Notes under the pieces: model-generated | Databases searched by the model: none | The model's input: only the letters and a program-made list of their open reading frames with translations | What the model was told of the DNA's origin: nothing | Translations under genes and position numbers: made by a program | Shown: one piece after another, positions 32,925 to 44,275 of the stretch | How the letters are laid out: each line of letters starts with the position of its first letter | Numbering within the stretch: the stretch's first letter is position 1 | Assembly: GCA_013368325.1 (NCBI GenBank) | Contig: JAACJK010000165.1 | Location: 248,001 to 312,000 of the forward strand | Direction: 5' to 3' | DNA length: 64,000 bases | Source: Ephemerocybe angulata | Lineage: Eukaryota > Basidiomycota > Agaricomycetes > Agaricales > Psathyrellaceae

Positions 32925-34547
32925 CTAGTAAGAATGTTCAGAAGGCACAGGATAGGCAAGTTGCAAGTCCAAAATTCCCAGATCAACTCCACAGTTCGCC
33001 AGTTCTCTTTGGATATTAATATTATAGTCGCGCATGCCGTATAAGTGGGCCGTGACTTTCTTGAGAGGTCGTGCAGTGTCCATATGCTCAAGGTGATGGC
33101 CAGATCGAGCGTGAATAAAATTTACCAATGCTGTCTCCATTCCTCGAAGATTAGTGTGCCATGAGAGGGAGACAAATTCAAGGTTTGGGGCTCGATATTT
33201 TCTGGCATTGAATTTGGCACCTTCGTGGTCGAATGGCGATGTTAGATGTCGAAGGAAAGTTGCCATTATGCAGGTTGGTCGATTGAACGGCATAGGCAAT
33301 CCCAATGCAAGGCATGCCCTAAGCCTAAGATCCCAATAACGGATGGGATACTCAAGCTGTATATTGTGTCTTCTAGGTGGTAGTTCTCCGATCTTGAGCG
33401 TCGTGATATGCACAAGGGACTCGGCGCATGCAAGGAGAAAGGCCTCGCTGAAGTCCACCACATCGAGTTCGAACCCCGTGATCGTGCACCCAAAGCGAGA
33501 CAAACACTTCAGGATACCTTCTTCCTGCCTCTCCTGGTGCATAATCTTGAGCGACGTAAATGACATCGAGTCGAGCGAAGGAAGAGTGAGAGACATGGCG
33601 AAAGCGGGGGCCACAGCGGCACCTTTGAGCGCGAGCGACTGAAGGTGTGGAAGTGATACGGGTGAGTATTCTTCCGCTTGGTTTGTGGCGATATGGTCTA
33701 TGTGCATGTCGAGGTGGATAAGAGAGCTGAGTGAATTTAGCAGGTACAGGGCGGTGCGCGAGTCCATTCCAACCCCCGAGCCCGCCTTCTTCCAGCTTCC
33801 AAGCGTGAGACGCTTCAGGCTTGACCAGGCAGTAACAGGGAGGTTGTCGAGCCGCCCGTACGGCTGTAAAATGGTGACGGACTTCAATGCAGGGGTGTCG
33901 ATGAGCGGGCAGATCAATCCGGTGGGGAGGACTTGTGCTTCGAAATTGGTGTCGAGATGGATATAGTTCAAGACAGGAAGGGAACCGGCCAGGGCGTCAA
34001 CAAACTTCATGATGGGGATGTCGTAGGTTTCGTCGCCAGACAGGGAGAAACGTCTCCACCTGGCTGAGGACACGCACACAGCATCTACGAACTCTTGAAC
34101 TGATTCCTTGAACGGGACGGTTGCCCCTATCGGAGCGGTCCCCAAGCCACCTCTGTCCCGGGTCGTGAGTCGGAGCGTAAACGACATCGTGCAGCTGCCT
34201 GACCGTTGGGTCAGAGCGCGAACCATATCCGTCAACTTTGGTATCCTGCCCTTGGAATCTGGAAAGCTCGGCACGTATATTTCAGCCTGGACCCACAGCC
34301 TTGGCGTGCCCAATGCGACCCTCCGCCAGCGCCGACACACATGGCTGAGGTCGACGCTGGGATGCCTGTTCTGACCAACAGTCTCCCACCTTTCCTCGTG
34401 CCCGCCCGCCGCCTCCGTTGGCCAGCCCTCTTCCTCACAGGGCAGGTATGCGAGAAAAAACTCGGCAAGAATCTCGTCGGGGACTTCAGTGAGAGAGGGT
34501 ACATAGTTCCTGCCCAGAAACGGAAATATCGCAGACGAAGAAGGCAT
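32925..34547 (-). CDS. F-box-like/LRR protein, paralogue 4 (coiled-coil-less)
   Basis: A single exon of 540 residues. Compared with paralogues 1-3, the N-terminal coiled coil is missing: N-Y-V-P-S-L-T-E-V is followed immediately by P-D-E-I-L-A-E-F-F-L. The F-box core therefore starts near residue 22 instead of about 80. The remainder (LSHVCRRWRRVALGTPRLW, then LRR-like sequence, ending G-V-D-L-G-I-L-D-L-Q-L) is intact and closest to paralogues 1 and 5. If the coiled coil mediates dimerisation or another contact, this subtype has lost it. TTTAAA near 34629 is a possible core promoter. Confidence 0.85.
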   Translation of the reverse strand: MPSSSAIFPFLGRNYVPSLTEVPDEILAEFFLAYLPCEEEGWPTEAAGGHEERWETVGQNRHPSVDLSHVCRRWRRVALGTPRLWVQAEIYVPSFPDSKGRIPKLTDMVRALTQRSGSCTMSFTLRLTTRDRGGLGTAPIGATVPFKESVQEFVDAVCVSSARWRRFSLSGDETYDIPIMKFVDALAGSLPVLNYIHLDTNFEAQVLPTGLICPLIDTPALKSVTILQPYGRLDNLPVTAWSSLKRLTLGSWKKAGSGVGMDSRTALYLLNSLSSLIHLDMHIDHIATNQAEEYSPVSLPHLQSLALKGAAVAPAFAMSLTLPSLDSMSFTSLKIMHQERQEEGILKCLSRFGCTITGFELDVVDFSEAFLLACAESLVHITTLKIGELPPRRHNIQLEYPIRYWDLRLRACLALGLPMPFNRPTCIMATFLRHLTSPFDHEGAKFNARKYRAPNLEFVSLSWHTNLRGMETALVNFIHARSGHHLEHMDTARPLKKVTAHLYGMRDYNINIQRELANCGVDLGILDLQLAYPVPSEHSY

Positions 34548-35026
34548 TGTTGGAGTGAGAGTGGGTGGGGTGGTTGGAGTGGTTGGAGTGATGATTGGAA
34601 TTAATAATTTACGAGCTGGAACCTGGCGTTTAAATACTTTTGGTGCTTGTCACTTTACGGTCGAGCAACTTGCGCACTTGCAGCGCAACTTCAAGTTGTG
34701 ACGCACGGCAAGTGCCGTGTCACGCCCGAGCGGACCGGAGGTCTTCAGGAGTACCGGCTGGCGCGAGCTGACGAGGCGTTTGCCTGAGTTACTTATGTAA
34801 TGTAGTCGGCCAATCAATTTCTTTCTTTCGAAGCCGTTTTGGCCATGTCACACGTTGTCACGCCGGACTCCGAGAAACCATCGAAGCAGACACGCAGGTT
34901 GAAGCGTGACAATAGTGGTAAAGCTGGTACCTGCCTACGCTCTTGAAGTTTTGCCTTTGCGAAGCACGCGGCCTGACACTGGCAGGCTTCCAAAGCTACG
35001 AGACTCAATTTCAAGAGCCACAGTAT
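34548..35026. other. Intergenic between F-box units
   Basis: No coding signal. Several GTGAC/GTCAC words (near 34694, 34710, 34848, 34857 and 34906) resemble those at the ends of the neighbouring 16.6-kb insertion, but no arranged repeat is evident. Confidence 0.4.
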
Positions 35027-35131
35027 CTAGGACATAGTAGAAGGCAGAGCATATGATGGAAGAGGATTGCTGGAGATGTGAAGCTGTAAGTCCAAAATTT
35101 CCAGATCAACTCCACCATCCACCAGTTCTCT
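35027..35131 (-). pseudogene. 3' end of F-box paralogue 5, separated by a 16.6-kb insertion
   Basis: The minus-strand frame reads R-E-L-V-D-G-G-V-D-L-E-I-L-D-L-Q-L and stops at 35027. It matches the final residues of paralogue 4 (R-E-L-A-N-C-G-V-D-L-G-I-L-D-L-Q-L). Homology begins abruptly at GTTCTCT (35125-35131). The same heptamer ends the 5' part of the gene at 51758-51764, in the right order and strand, so the two pieces are most simply one gene. Confidence 0.8.
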
Positions 35132-36516
35132 CCAGTTTCGCTGTGACCGGGTGGCCTGGGTCACCCAGCCTCCTTCCCGATCGGGTGCCGCGTCCCCACG
35201 GCTGGCACCGCCACTGCCTGGCCCCTTGCCATAAACGCGCGCTGTGACGCTGTGCACCTGCCATTCGCAGCGACGGCTTCCCTCGCCGTTTTGAGGCGCC
35301 GAACGGGGTCACAGACCCTGGAGGGGCGCAGGTCACAACCGCTGGGCAGAGGCCGACGTGCCGGGGGCTGCACTCCGCTCGAAATTTTCGAGCGTGACAA
35401 GTTGGGCCTGGCGCGTCGCAACGCGTCTACGGCGGCAATAACAGCCCCCCTCGGCATCAATCGTCCTGCCAATTCGCGGCGTTTGGACGTGGGTCGGCGT
35501 CGCGCTGTCATCCGGCGTCGTTGACTCTCTTCTTTCTTCCCTCACCTTCTCTCCTCCCTTCCTTCTCCCGTCTCATCCCCCTCTCTTCAACGGTCCTGCT
35601 GGAAGCCGGGCAGTGCTCCCACTTCGCGGGTTGCCACTGGCGCATGACGGGCGCCTAAAGCAGGAACACGCGCTCTGGACGGCGCTCTTGGGGCGCGTCG
35701 CGATGAAGCGGGACTGGGATGGCTTGGGCAAATGCTGGGTTGGGCGGCGGCTGGAGCGACTCCTGCTCCTTTTCTTTCGAGGTTAGCTACGCGCTACCTC
35801 TTCCCCAGCGGCTTGACTTCGCGTCAGACGCTGGGGACCCTTTCTTCTTCTATTGCATGTTGTGTTTTTTCCTACCGGGAACCGCATGCCCTTTGTTTTT
35901 TGTACATGCCGCCGCCTTTCTTTATACTTCCTAATTGTATGGTGAGCCCCCACTTGTTTCCTTTCCTCCTCCCTTCCCTTCAGGCTTCCGATGCCCTGCT
36001 GCTGAAGCGCCCGTTGCTGGATGTCTACCTTCGTAGAGCGCCCGGCCAGCAGGCCCGGTAGTGCCCTCGCTCAGCGAGTACTTGCCAGCGTCTACGAAGC
36101 GTTAGCAGCAGCTTCTGGCGCTACGACTTCCCCCTTTGGCCCACCACCGTCCACTTCGCTCTTTTCGCATAGAGTCCCGCTAACACTTGTTTATGTACAG
36201 TTACTGTCATTACCTTCAAGTTGTCCTCACCACCATTAGCTCGTCGTCGCGTTCAAGTGCGGCGACAGCAGTGCATTAGTCCCGGTAAGTCTTTTCTCTT
36301 ATGCACGGCGGGTCGCCAAGGGCTGGCGCCGCGCGGGGCCAATCGCGTCGCGACTCCCCGACTCGACCTGTCGTGCTGAATATTCGATTCGGTCCATGCT
36401 GACTATTTTCACTATGTGTTCCAGCCCAAATAAACAATGCACCGATGGCTCCAAGTTGCGCACTACAATTACAGGTGTGTGTTCTACTAATACATATACA
36501 AAACCAGGCTCACTCT
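35132..36516. other. GC-rich non-coding left part of the insertion
   Basis: No convincing gene. It starts with an inverted pair GTGACC...GGTCAC (35143-35164), has GCAGGTCACAACC at 35328-35340, a long pyrimidine-rich run at about 35525-35600, and GTAAGT-like and TTTCT-rich stretches further in. Parts resemble an LTR or untranslated leader, but I could not find matching LTR ends or a target duplication. Confidence 0.4.
35143..35164. repeat. Left-end inverted repeat GTGACC...GGTCAC
   Basis: A 6-bp inverted pair with a 10-bp spacer, 11 bp inside the left boundary of the 16.6-kb insertion. It uses the same core as the right-end palindromes. Confidence 0.6.
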
Positions 36517-38621
36517 CTAGGTCAGGTTAATTATCTCAGGCGGCGTGTTCGGCCGCCTCCTCTTGACGATCTCCTCGCTCTCGACAACCTCACCGTCACC
36601 GCCAATCTCAAGTACAACATCCAGGACGTATTCTTCGACCTTCCGCTTCCCCGCAGCTTTGGATAGCCCGCCCCCTGCACCAGCATTGCCATCCACCTCC
36701 GCTGCTGCACCCACTGCCTCCAGCACCGAGCTCTCCTCGGCTACGGCTGCTTTCGACATGCAACACTTCGGCGAGTGCTTCTCTGAGCTCCCCTCCGACA
36801 GGCCTGCTTGCAACAAGCCCTTCAGCGGCCCGCCTGTCAATGCCGCCTTCGACGTGCCTCCCTTCGACAAGCGGCACTTTGAAGAGCCCTCCCTCGCACC
36901 CTTCGCTGATCCCCCTTTCGATGGCCCAGACGTGCCCCTTCCCTTTCCAATGTTCCGGACTCCCTTCCCAAGATTCCGAGCCCACTCAGGAAGGAACTGC
37001 GGCTGTATCCAGACACGGAATACATTCTTTGTTTCCGCTTCCCCTCTCTCAGCTTCCTCAGCAAGATCATTCAACTCGAACACCTCCGTAAGCTCGGTGG
37101 GGGACAATTCCAGCCGCACAAATTGCTCTCCGTGGATAGCAGCGGCCTGCCTCATCTCCACGTGCGACCCTTGGATCTTGAGGCGGCAGGTGGGGGTTCC
37201 GAACGAGCGAGTCTTCTCATCCCAAACACATCGGCGCTGGGGTACCATGGTAAGCACATCCACTTTGATTTCGGACGCCCTCAGTACAATTAAGCTAATG
37301 ACTTACCGAATAGATTAGACGAAGAACAAAGCCCTCTAATGCATTGGCATTAAGCTTCTTGAGCAACTCTGCAGCATCAGACCACCCAACCTGGTTTCTG
37401 CAGGCTTCGATGAGGCGATGGACATTGGGCTGCTGGACCATGTCCCAGGTAGATGAGTCTGGGAGGTAACTAGAGTTTGTGCACGAGGTCTTCGGGTTCA
37501 TGTATAGGTCGATAGTGTCAGATGAAGGAAAGTCTTTGAGAGCACTGAGAAATGAATTCCGTGCCCTGGTGTCTAGCTGAAGGTTACCCGAGAGAGTCCT
37601 GGAGTGAGCCTTCTCCTTCCAGGAGGCCATGGCTTTGGTGAGCTCGGCCTTGTTCTGTGCCCCTTTCACCAAGTTCAAGAGGTTATCACCCACTCCTGAC
37701 CGTATGACTGCCTCTGCAGACTTATATCCACAGAGCCTGTCAGAGTAGTCTCCCCCGCACAGGAGCGCAAACAGCAGCCGGCGGCTTGGAGTGAAGGAAA
37801 GGTTGCTCGTGAGAGTGGCATCGTCATACCGAGTAACCTCATCATCAGCCCCTCGGTCCTTCGCTTTAATGCTACATAAGAGTACAATTAGGTTTGTGTC
37901 AGGTAGTCATATTAGCTGAACTGGTTACTTACGTTCGGAGGATAAGAGGTGCGCCGCCTAATAAAGCATCACCATCTGCGGTCATGATTGCCTGAACAAC
38001 ACCCCATCGGTTTAGCAGGGCTAGCTCAGCCTCTGCTTCGCCTGGGGCCTTCGTAGATTTAGCGCATTGCTTGACAGAAGCTAGAGAGCACCAAGCACAT
38101 ACCTGATGGATGCAGAATCCAAAACTTTCTATGAGGAGTTGTGTTGGCCCGACCCACCAGAGCTTCCGGTGCCTCTGGACCGTCTTGTTGCGCTTGATCT
38201 CTGGCCTCTCAGGGCCATCGTATACAAAGACGAAATTGGCTGCTTTGTTGAGGAGTGCACAGAGCCGATAGAAGAATGGATGCAGTGCACTGGCTCCAGC
38301 AAATGAGCTGTGAATGCCTTTGCTCTTGGTCGCAGCGACACACTCATCCATGTACGTGCTACAAACCAATGCGCATGAGTCTCAGGCTGCGGGCACCACC
38401 ACCTTTACAATATGGGCACCTACCCCATATCAATTCCAACAACCATGACTTTCTTGACTGTTGGCTGGGGTGAATTAGTTTGAATGCTGAGGGAAGAGAG
38501 TGCTAGGCGGCTCAAGGTCTCTCGCCGCCCAGCCGGATTGGCAAGCTGAACAAGAGTGAGTAAATTACTGCATCCAAAGCCCAGAAGAGCATCACACCAT
38601 CCATATATCGTTTACACCCAT
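36517..38621 (-). CDS. XPG/GEN1-like structure-specific nuclease
   Basis: Six exons: 38621-38598, 38545-38424, 38358-38103, 38048-37933, 37871-37307 and 37236-36517. The introns are 52, 65, 54, 61 and 70 bp. All phases close, giving 600 residues. The N-terminus M-G-V-N-D-I-W and V-V-G-I-D-M-G are the XPG N-domain start and first acidic motif. V-Y-D-G-P supplies the next Asp. A-P-G-E-A-E-A-E-L-A-L-L supplies the paired Glu residues of the XPG I-domain, and T-A-D-G-D-A-L-L-G-G the following Asp pair position (one Asp replaced by Ala). F-A-L-L-C-G-G-D-Y-S-D is the H3TH start. A chromo-like/linker region and a basic tail (KRKVEEY, IVKRRRP) follow. Family members cut branched DNA such as flaps or Holliday junctions in a metal-dependent reaction. 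It lies next to the recombinase gene on the same strand inside the insertion. Confidence 0.85.
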
Positions 38622-41162
38622 GCTAGAATGATGGGAGAGTGGAAGAGAGCTCAGTCGATGCAGAGAGTCTCAGTGCTCCAATCTGAAATGTTTTGATTGC
38701 ACGACACCTCAGACCGGGCGCCTAATTTAAGCGGGCTGCGGGCAAATTGCCATTCAAGCAAACAAATGAAATAATACTAGATAAAGTAGTATACCACAAG
38801 CTACTACTTAACCTTCACTCGCTTGCGGGGTGCACGAGGCTTTGCGCGGCGTTTCCGCGACTGTAATTCCTCATCGCCATTCTCGTTTCCACTCTCAAGC
38901 TCCATAGCACCGCCTTCTTCCAAGCGCTTCCTGGCCTTCTCTTCCACCTCGTCTTCACGCTTCGCTTTCACAATCTTAAAAAGCCCATTCAATCCAACCT
39001 TTTTCTCTCGCCGTAGTTCCTCTAATTCATTGATAACCTCCTGTGGAGGAACACCGCGCTCGTGTGACTTCATCTGAATCTATTCGGGGATCTCGCGGAA
39101 ACGTTGCCACATTTTTCGCCACTGGGTTTGAGGGTTAACCGTCAGGACTCAGAGGGTTAAAAAGGGACAACTCAAGCATGTACTTACCGAACTTGGAGCA
39201 CCAGATCGCCATCCACCCTTTGGAAATGTCTCTTCAAGTAGAACGAGCGGCGGCTTCATGCCTGTGCGATTGCCCGCTGCATCGTAAACGGCCTCACCAA
39301 CAGTGAATACTGACCAAAGTGCATCAACGTGCTCATATGAGTCGAGCGTCTTCGCTGGCTCGTAAATCTTCCACAGCTGCTTGGGCTGCTTAATCTTCTC
39401 AAAGACTTCTGCCCACGTTACTCCATGGCGGCCTAGTGTTGGAGGAAAGAGGACAATTTCACCTAAAGCACCCACGGCCCATGGGCCACTATCAGTAAAG
39501 CCTTACAGCAATAGGCCTGAGCAGCGAGCACACATACCTGGACGGGCAAATGCCTCAGCTGGGGGAAGAACAAGATCAACCTGCGTTGGCACTCGTGCTT
39601 TCTCTGGGTCCGATGGCGAGTCATTCACATATGCGCGAAGACCAGATTCGGATGTTGTGTAGATGCTTTCGTCTTCGTTAACAGCAGTAACTTTTGTGCG
39701 TACGGGAGTTGATGGAGGACGGGGTGGTGGAAAGCCAATTGCACCAAGTCCAATTCCTGATGACATGCCTGTGCGCCCTAGAGCAGAAACAGATTAGTTA
39801 CTGTACTTTGATTTTGAAGTAGGTGATACGTACGTGCTTCATAAACATCCATGGAGAACCCGCCCTTTGTCGGAGACAAGAACTCAGTCCGACGCCCGAA
39901 CACTGCCTCCAATCGCACAATAGCCATGCTCTGTTCAGTAACAGCTGCACGGAGCTGCTGGATCTCGAAGCTCGTCAGGGAATTCGCACTAGAAAGCGCA
40001 CTTGTAGACATGGCATTCTCTACATTTCCGATTGCAAAGGCGTTTCCTGCCCGTGCTTCGCAGAGGGTGAGCTCATCCTGAAACGTAGTCTTCATCCAAG
40101 CTTGGACATCGGGGTTAGCAAGTGCTGGGAGCTTGAAAAGTGGCGATTTTGGGCACATCTTGAAGATAACGGCAGCACTCTAGCAACAGATCTTGGAGTT
40201 AGTGAACAGTAAAAGTGCCAAGAGGTATAGTCACACCTGGAATAGGTATGGACGCAGGGACGCAATCATATCCCAGAAGTATGTCGTGCCTTGCTTATTC
40301 TCCTCGCCCCGCACAGACTCAGCAATGCTTTCTGCCATTGGACAGACCAGCGCGAGAAACTGCTCGGGCACTCGGACATTTGTCCAGACTGGGTTGTACG
40401 GCTCACAGGCCTTGAAGCCGTGAGCTGCAAGGATAGCCTACATAATCTATCAGTTAGTTATGCAGCCCTAGAGTCTTGCCTATCGAAATGAAAACACGCA
40501 CCGATTTTGGCAGGGCTGGGGCGTAGGTGTCATAGTATGACTGTCCTCGCTTCCATCCCATGCGACTGGTTTCATCTGGGGGCACTCTGTGTTATACGTG
40601 TGGTGCACGTTAGTACAGTCATATAATGATGCATAAATCTCGGAACAATGATACGCACCCAAGCTGACGTTGAAGATATGGAAGAATGTGACGGGCAAAG
40701 TGTTGCTTGAGTCGCGACTTTACTTCAGCCTTGTCCTGAGCTGCAGCCCAGAGGTTGAAGAGGGTCTGCTCGGGCATTGGCTTCTTTGGATTTTTGCCGC
40801 AGCTCAGCACCCGAATCTGGTTGGCGACAGGCAGACGACTCAATGAGTAAAATTATGGAAATTGGAGACTAAAAGAGACGTACTGTTCGCCACGACTTGT
40901 TCCACTTCCAGTCGATCTCCTCGTTTTCGATAGTGTTGAGTACATCAAAGTAATAATGACACAAGATAGCGAGTGCAGCTAAAGGGCAACGCTCTGCATA
41001 TTTGTGGGCAATCAGGACTGAGTAAACAGGGTTTACTTTCTACGTGATGCAAAACCATTCAGTGGGCACTCTTGCATCGGAACGCTCGACTACGACTTAC
41101 CGACTGCATTCCTTTCAGCCCAGCCTTTTCTTCGCCTTGAAGGCCCAAAACAGACTTGATGA

Positions 41163-41576
41163 TGTAAAGGTCGCAGCCCGGCTGCGTACCGACGCCCGCT
41201 CCACGAACACCCATATAAGGCAATCGCCCCTAGCGCCCATAGGCGCCCACAATCCTGTCGGTTTTGGCCATAGCGCCGATGCCGATCAGGACCCTAAAAG
41301 CTCGGTAATCCTGCGGGAGTTCCCGTAGCACCCTCGTTCCTCCCTATATAAACGGACTCTTTAGATTTATTTTCCTTTCGTGCTTGCTCACCCCCAGTTC
41401 AGTCGTCCCGTCCCGTCTCGTTTCCCCTCCCTTTTTCCCTTCTATTCTATTATCTCTCTCTCGTACAACCACTACTCAGCCTCAATCAATTCTATTTGAC
41501 CTATCTACGTGCGTACACCCGACTGAAGCCCTCTGTCCACTGCTCCTCCGCACTCGCGTGACTCGTCGTCACTACA
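41163..41576 (+). repeat. 5' LTR
   Basis: 414 bp, starts TGTAAAGG and ends CACTACA. A TATATAAA box is at 41345-41352. The internal region begins AATTTGGAGCCC, so a tRNA primer-binding site starting TGG probably lies just inside (41580 onward). Confidence 0.95.
41345..41352 (+). promoter_or_regulatory. LTR TATA box
   Basis: TATATAAA in the 5' LTR; the same position in the 3' LTR is 49238-49245. It marks the likely U3/R promoter of the retrotransposon RNA. Confidence 0.7.
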
Positions 41577-41980
41577 AATTTGGAGCCCACCGCGAGGGGA
41601 GCTAAAGCACACTGGCTTCTCGTCGTACCCCCTCCTCCATCCAGGACTTTCTCGGCCCCATCTCTGGGCGCCCTGTGCTATCTCGTCACTCCACCGTCCC
41701 CGACCTCGACATCTCGGAGTTATTCACTCCCACCCCGCCGCCAGTCAAGGACGAGCCCGTATCGGCTCTCGTACCCCCGTCTACCCCTCCTCGTTCAGCG
41801 TCTCAGCTCGCTGCGCTTCGCAAAGTCGGACGCGACGCACCGCTAAAGCCCCGTCCCGCGTTCTCGACGTCTCTACCCGAAGGCTCCCAAGCTCCCGGTC
41901 TCCGTTCGGCCTACTGGTCGTCATCGTCCTCGCTATCCGACAAGAAAACCCCCGAACCTGAAGAAAAGCCCGTCAGCACG

Positions 41981-44275
41981 ATGCCCGGTGAAGACGAAAA
42001 CAGATCGGCCTCGCAGGCCTACTTCCAATCCATGCCGCTGCGCAACGAACGCCGAGCACCGAGGTTCGATGGTCACGGCGCCTATCTCGCCCAATTCTTC
42101 CGCGACTTCGAAACGGTCGCAGTCGCCGCTGGCCTAGAAAACCGTCAGTGGATCACCCGTGTCATGGATTACGCACCCGCCGTCGACTACGAACTGTGGA
42201 AGAGCATCGCCGCCAAACCGAACATGACCTGGGCGACGTTCAAGAGCGAGATCGCGAAGTTCTACGCCGGCGCCGACCACGAGCGCAGGTATACTGTCGC
42301 CGACCTCGAGCGCCTCTGCGAAACCTTCGGCGCTAGGACCTCCGTCTCGCGAGACGACTTTAGCGACTTCTACAGGAAGTTTTACACCATCGCTACGTAC
42401 CTCGAGACCAAGAGTCGTCTCTCCAGTCGCGAAGAGTCTCGGCTCTTGCTAAACGCGTTCCACCTCGACCTCCGCAACCAAATCCGCGCCCAGCTTCGAG
42501 CCGTGAAGCCCAGCCACCACCCGGACGACCCCTTCCCCGTCTCCGACATCGTCGACGCTATCAATATCGTCCTAGCTATCTCGTCAGTCGACGCATACGC
42601 CGCGCCCGCCAGAGCTACGTACCAGCCGCTTCCACCCCCGTCGGCGTTGCCTACAGTCGTCGAGCCTCGTCTCCCTCCTCCTCGTCCGACCTACGACGCG
42701 TCGAACCTCCTCGCTCCCGATCCCGTCGACAAGCTAGCGAATCGTCTCGAGACCGCACTGTCGACGATGCTCACGGCGACCGTCGAGTCCTTCGCTAACA
42801 TGGCGGGCGGACAGAGAGGACCTCCGGGCCCACGGTTCCAGAATCAGGGATACCAGCCTATTCAGGGATGCGTGTGGTGCGCGTCAGACAACCACTGGTC
42901 TCGGACCTGTCCCAAACGAGCAGAGTATGAGGCAAAAGGGATGATCGTCCGATCGCCGGCTGACCCCACCAGGTTCTGCCTCCCAGACGGGAGTATGATC
43001 GGTCCACGATATGGACGAACGATCGGCGCGTTGGTCGAGGACTGGCACCGTCAGCGCCCCTCGCCTCTACCTCGAACCACGCCCATGACCCCCGCCACCG
43101 GCTCGAACGCGATCCCGACGTCTACCCAAGTTCAGTCGAACATTCTCCGTGTTGTCGAAGTGAACCACGTTCAGCAAAACCAGCACGTCGGGCAAACGAA
43201 CCGCGATACACAGCCAGAGGTCGAGTTACCGATGGCGACGTCGACCCCGTATGGGCGGGTCGACGGGGAAGAGAACGAGTATGGTGTGTCGCCGGATGAC
43301 CTACCCATCCTGGAGGCCACTCATGCGGCGTTGACGATGAAGATAGAGGCCGCTAGGCGTGCCTCACGACCGAACACCAGAAGCATGTCGAAGAACGAAG
43401 AAGAGAAGCCGTCGAACCCCGCGCCCAAGACCCAGCAGCCTCTATCGCCGCAAGCGCCGCCCAAATTAAATCAAGCGCCCATCGCCGAAGCTGTCACACA
43501 GCCCCCACCGTCGAAGTATATCCACCCGAACGCCGTGGCCCCACCTCAATTCCGTTTCGTTACTCCCATCGAAGACCCCGCTCGCACTGCTTCCCTCGCT
43601 GAACGCAGCCTCGACTCCCCCGTCTCTCTTTCCGTTCGTGAGTTGCTCGGTGTCGCGCCTGATCTGCGCAAGGCCGTACGAGAGCTCGTCACCACCAAAA
43701 AGGTCCCGTTAGAGACCGTCGCGCCGCCCAAGTCGTACGTAGCAACAGTCGAGCACGACGTTGACGATGTTGCGGACAGTCTCGTGTCCGTACTGCTGCA
43801 GAATCTCAAGCAGCAGGAGGTGAAGGCGACGGTCGCGAATCATACGGAGACACTGCGTACCCTGGAGCTCGATCTCGACGGAAAGGTCAAAGTCCACGCG
43901 ATTCTCGACGAGGGCTCTCAGATCATCGGCCTCAGGCGGGATATCTGGGAACGGCTAGGCCTCCCGCTTCGTTCGGACCATACCATGGTCATGGAGTCTG
44001 CTAACGGCTCGACCTCGCGTACCCTGGGTGTGATCCCGGACCTGTTGGTCAGGATTGGCACATGTGAGTTCCGTCTTCAGGTGCAGGTCGTCGAAGAGGC
44101 TGGTTACGAGATGCTACTCGGTCGCCCATTCCACGTCCTCGCGCAAGCCCAGATGCAGCATCATCGCGACGGCTCTGGGACTATCACGCTCACGGATCCT
44201 CGTACTCGGGCGGTCATCACTGTGCCGACGAAGGCGCGTGGTGAAGCTCTCCACCGCGTTGCGGTGGATTTTTGA
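41981..44275 (+). CDS. Gag plus protease polyprotein of the gypsy element
   Basis: The frame is open from about 41610, but the first ATG is at 41981, giving 764 residues. If initiation uses a non-ATG codon upstream, the protein is longer. The Gag capsid-like region (F-Y-A-G-A-D-H-E-R-R-Y and onward) is followed by Pro-rich linkers. A CCHC knuckle (C-V-W-C-A-S-D-N-H-W-S-R-T-C, CX2CX4HX4C) binds the element RNA. Near the C-terminus is a retropepsin-like domain with A-I-L-D-E-G-S-Q-I, a variant of the usual D-S/T-G active site with Glu in the middle position, and a later L-L-G-R-P motif. The frame ends at TGA 44273-44275 inside a T5 run shared with the start of the pol frame. Confidence 0.9.
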   Translation: MPGEDENRSASQAYFQSMPLRNERRAPRFDGHGAYLAQFFRDFETVAVAAGLENRQWITRVMDYAPAVDYELWKSIAAKPNMTWATFKSEIAKFYAGADHERRYTVADLERLCETFGARTSVSRDDFSDFYRKFYTIATYLETKSRLSSREESRLLLNAFHLDLRNQIRAQLRAVKPSHHPDDPFPVSDIVDAINIVLAISSVDAYAAPARATYQPLPPPSALPTVVEPRLPPPRPTYDASNLLAPDPVDKLANRLETALSTMLTATVESFANMAGGQRGPPGPRFQNQGYQPIQGCVWCASDNHWSRTCPKRAEYEAKGMIVRSPADPTRFCLPDGSMIGPRYGRTIGALVEDWHRQRPSPLPRTTPMTPATGSNAIPTSTQVQSNILRVVEVNHVQQNQHVGQTNRDTQPEVELPMATSTPYGRVDGEENEYGVSPDDLPILEATHAALTMKIEAARRASRPNTRSMSKNEEEKPSNPAPKTQQPLSPQAPPKLNQAPIAEAVTQPPPSKYIHPNAVAPPQFRFVTPIEDPARTASLAERSLDSPVSLSVRELLGVAPDLRKAVRELVTTKKVPLETVAPPKSYVATVEHDVDDVADSLVSVLLQNLKQQEVKATVANHTETLRTLELDLDGKVKVHAILDEGSQIIGLRRDIWERLGLPLRSDHTMVMESANGSTSRTLGVIPDLLVRIGTCEFRLQVQVVEEAGYEMLLGRPFHVLAQAQMQHHRDGSGTITLTDPRTRAVITVPTKARGEALHRVAVDF
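44269..44275 (+). promoter_or_regulatory. Probable -1 frameshift site at gag stop
   Basis: The gag frame reads GAT-TTT-TGA and the pol frame, one base back, reads TTT-TTG-AGT. A run of five T immediately before the stop would let the TTT-decoding tRNA re-pair one base upstream. The open pol frame begins right here and lacks an ATG near its start. Confidence 0.55.

Noticed and set aside
35238..36475. Possible solo LTR (TGTGACGC...TTACA)
   Set aside because: TG/CA-type ends can be imagined but the flanking bases do not match, so no target-site duplication supports it.
36545..37318. 257-codon plus-strand frame
   Set aside because: It is the antisense of the XPG nuclease exon 6, which has phase-consistent splicing and recognised motifs on the minus strand.
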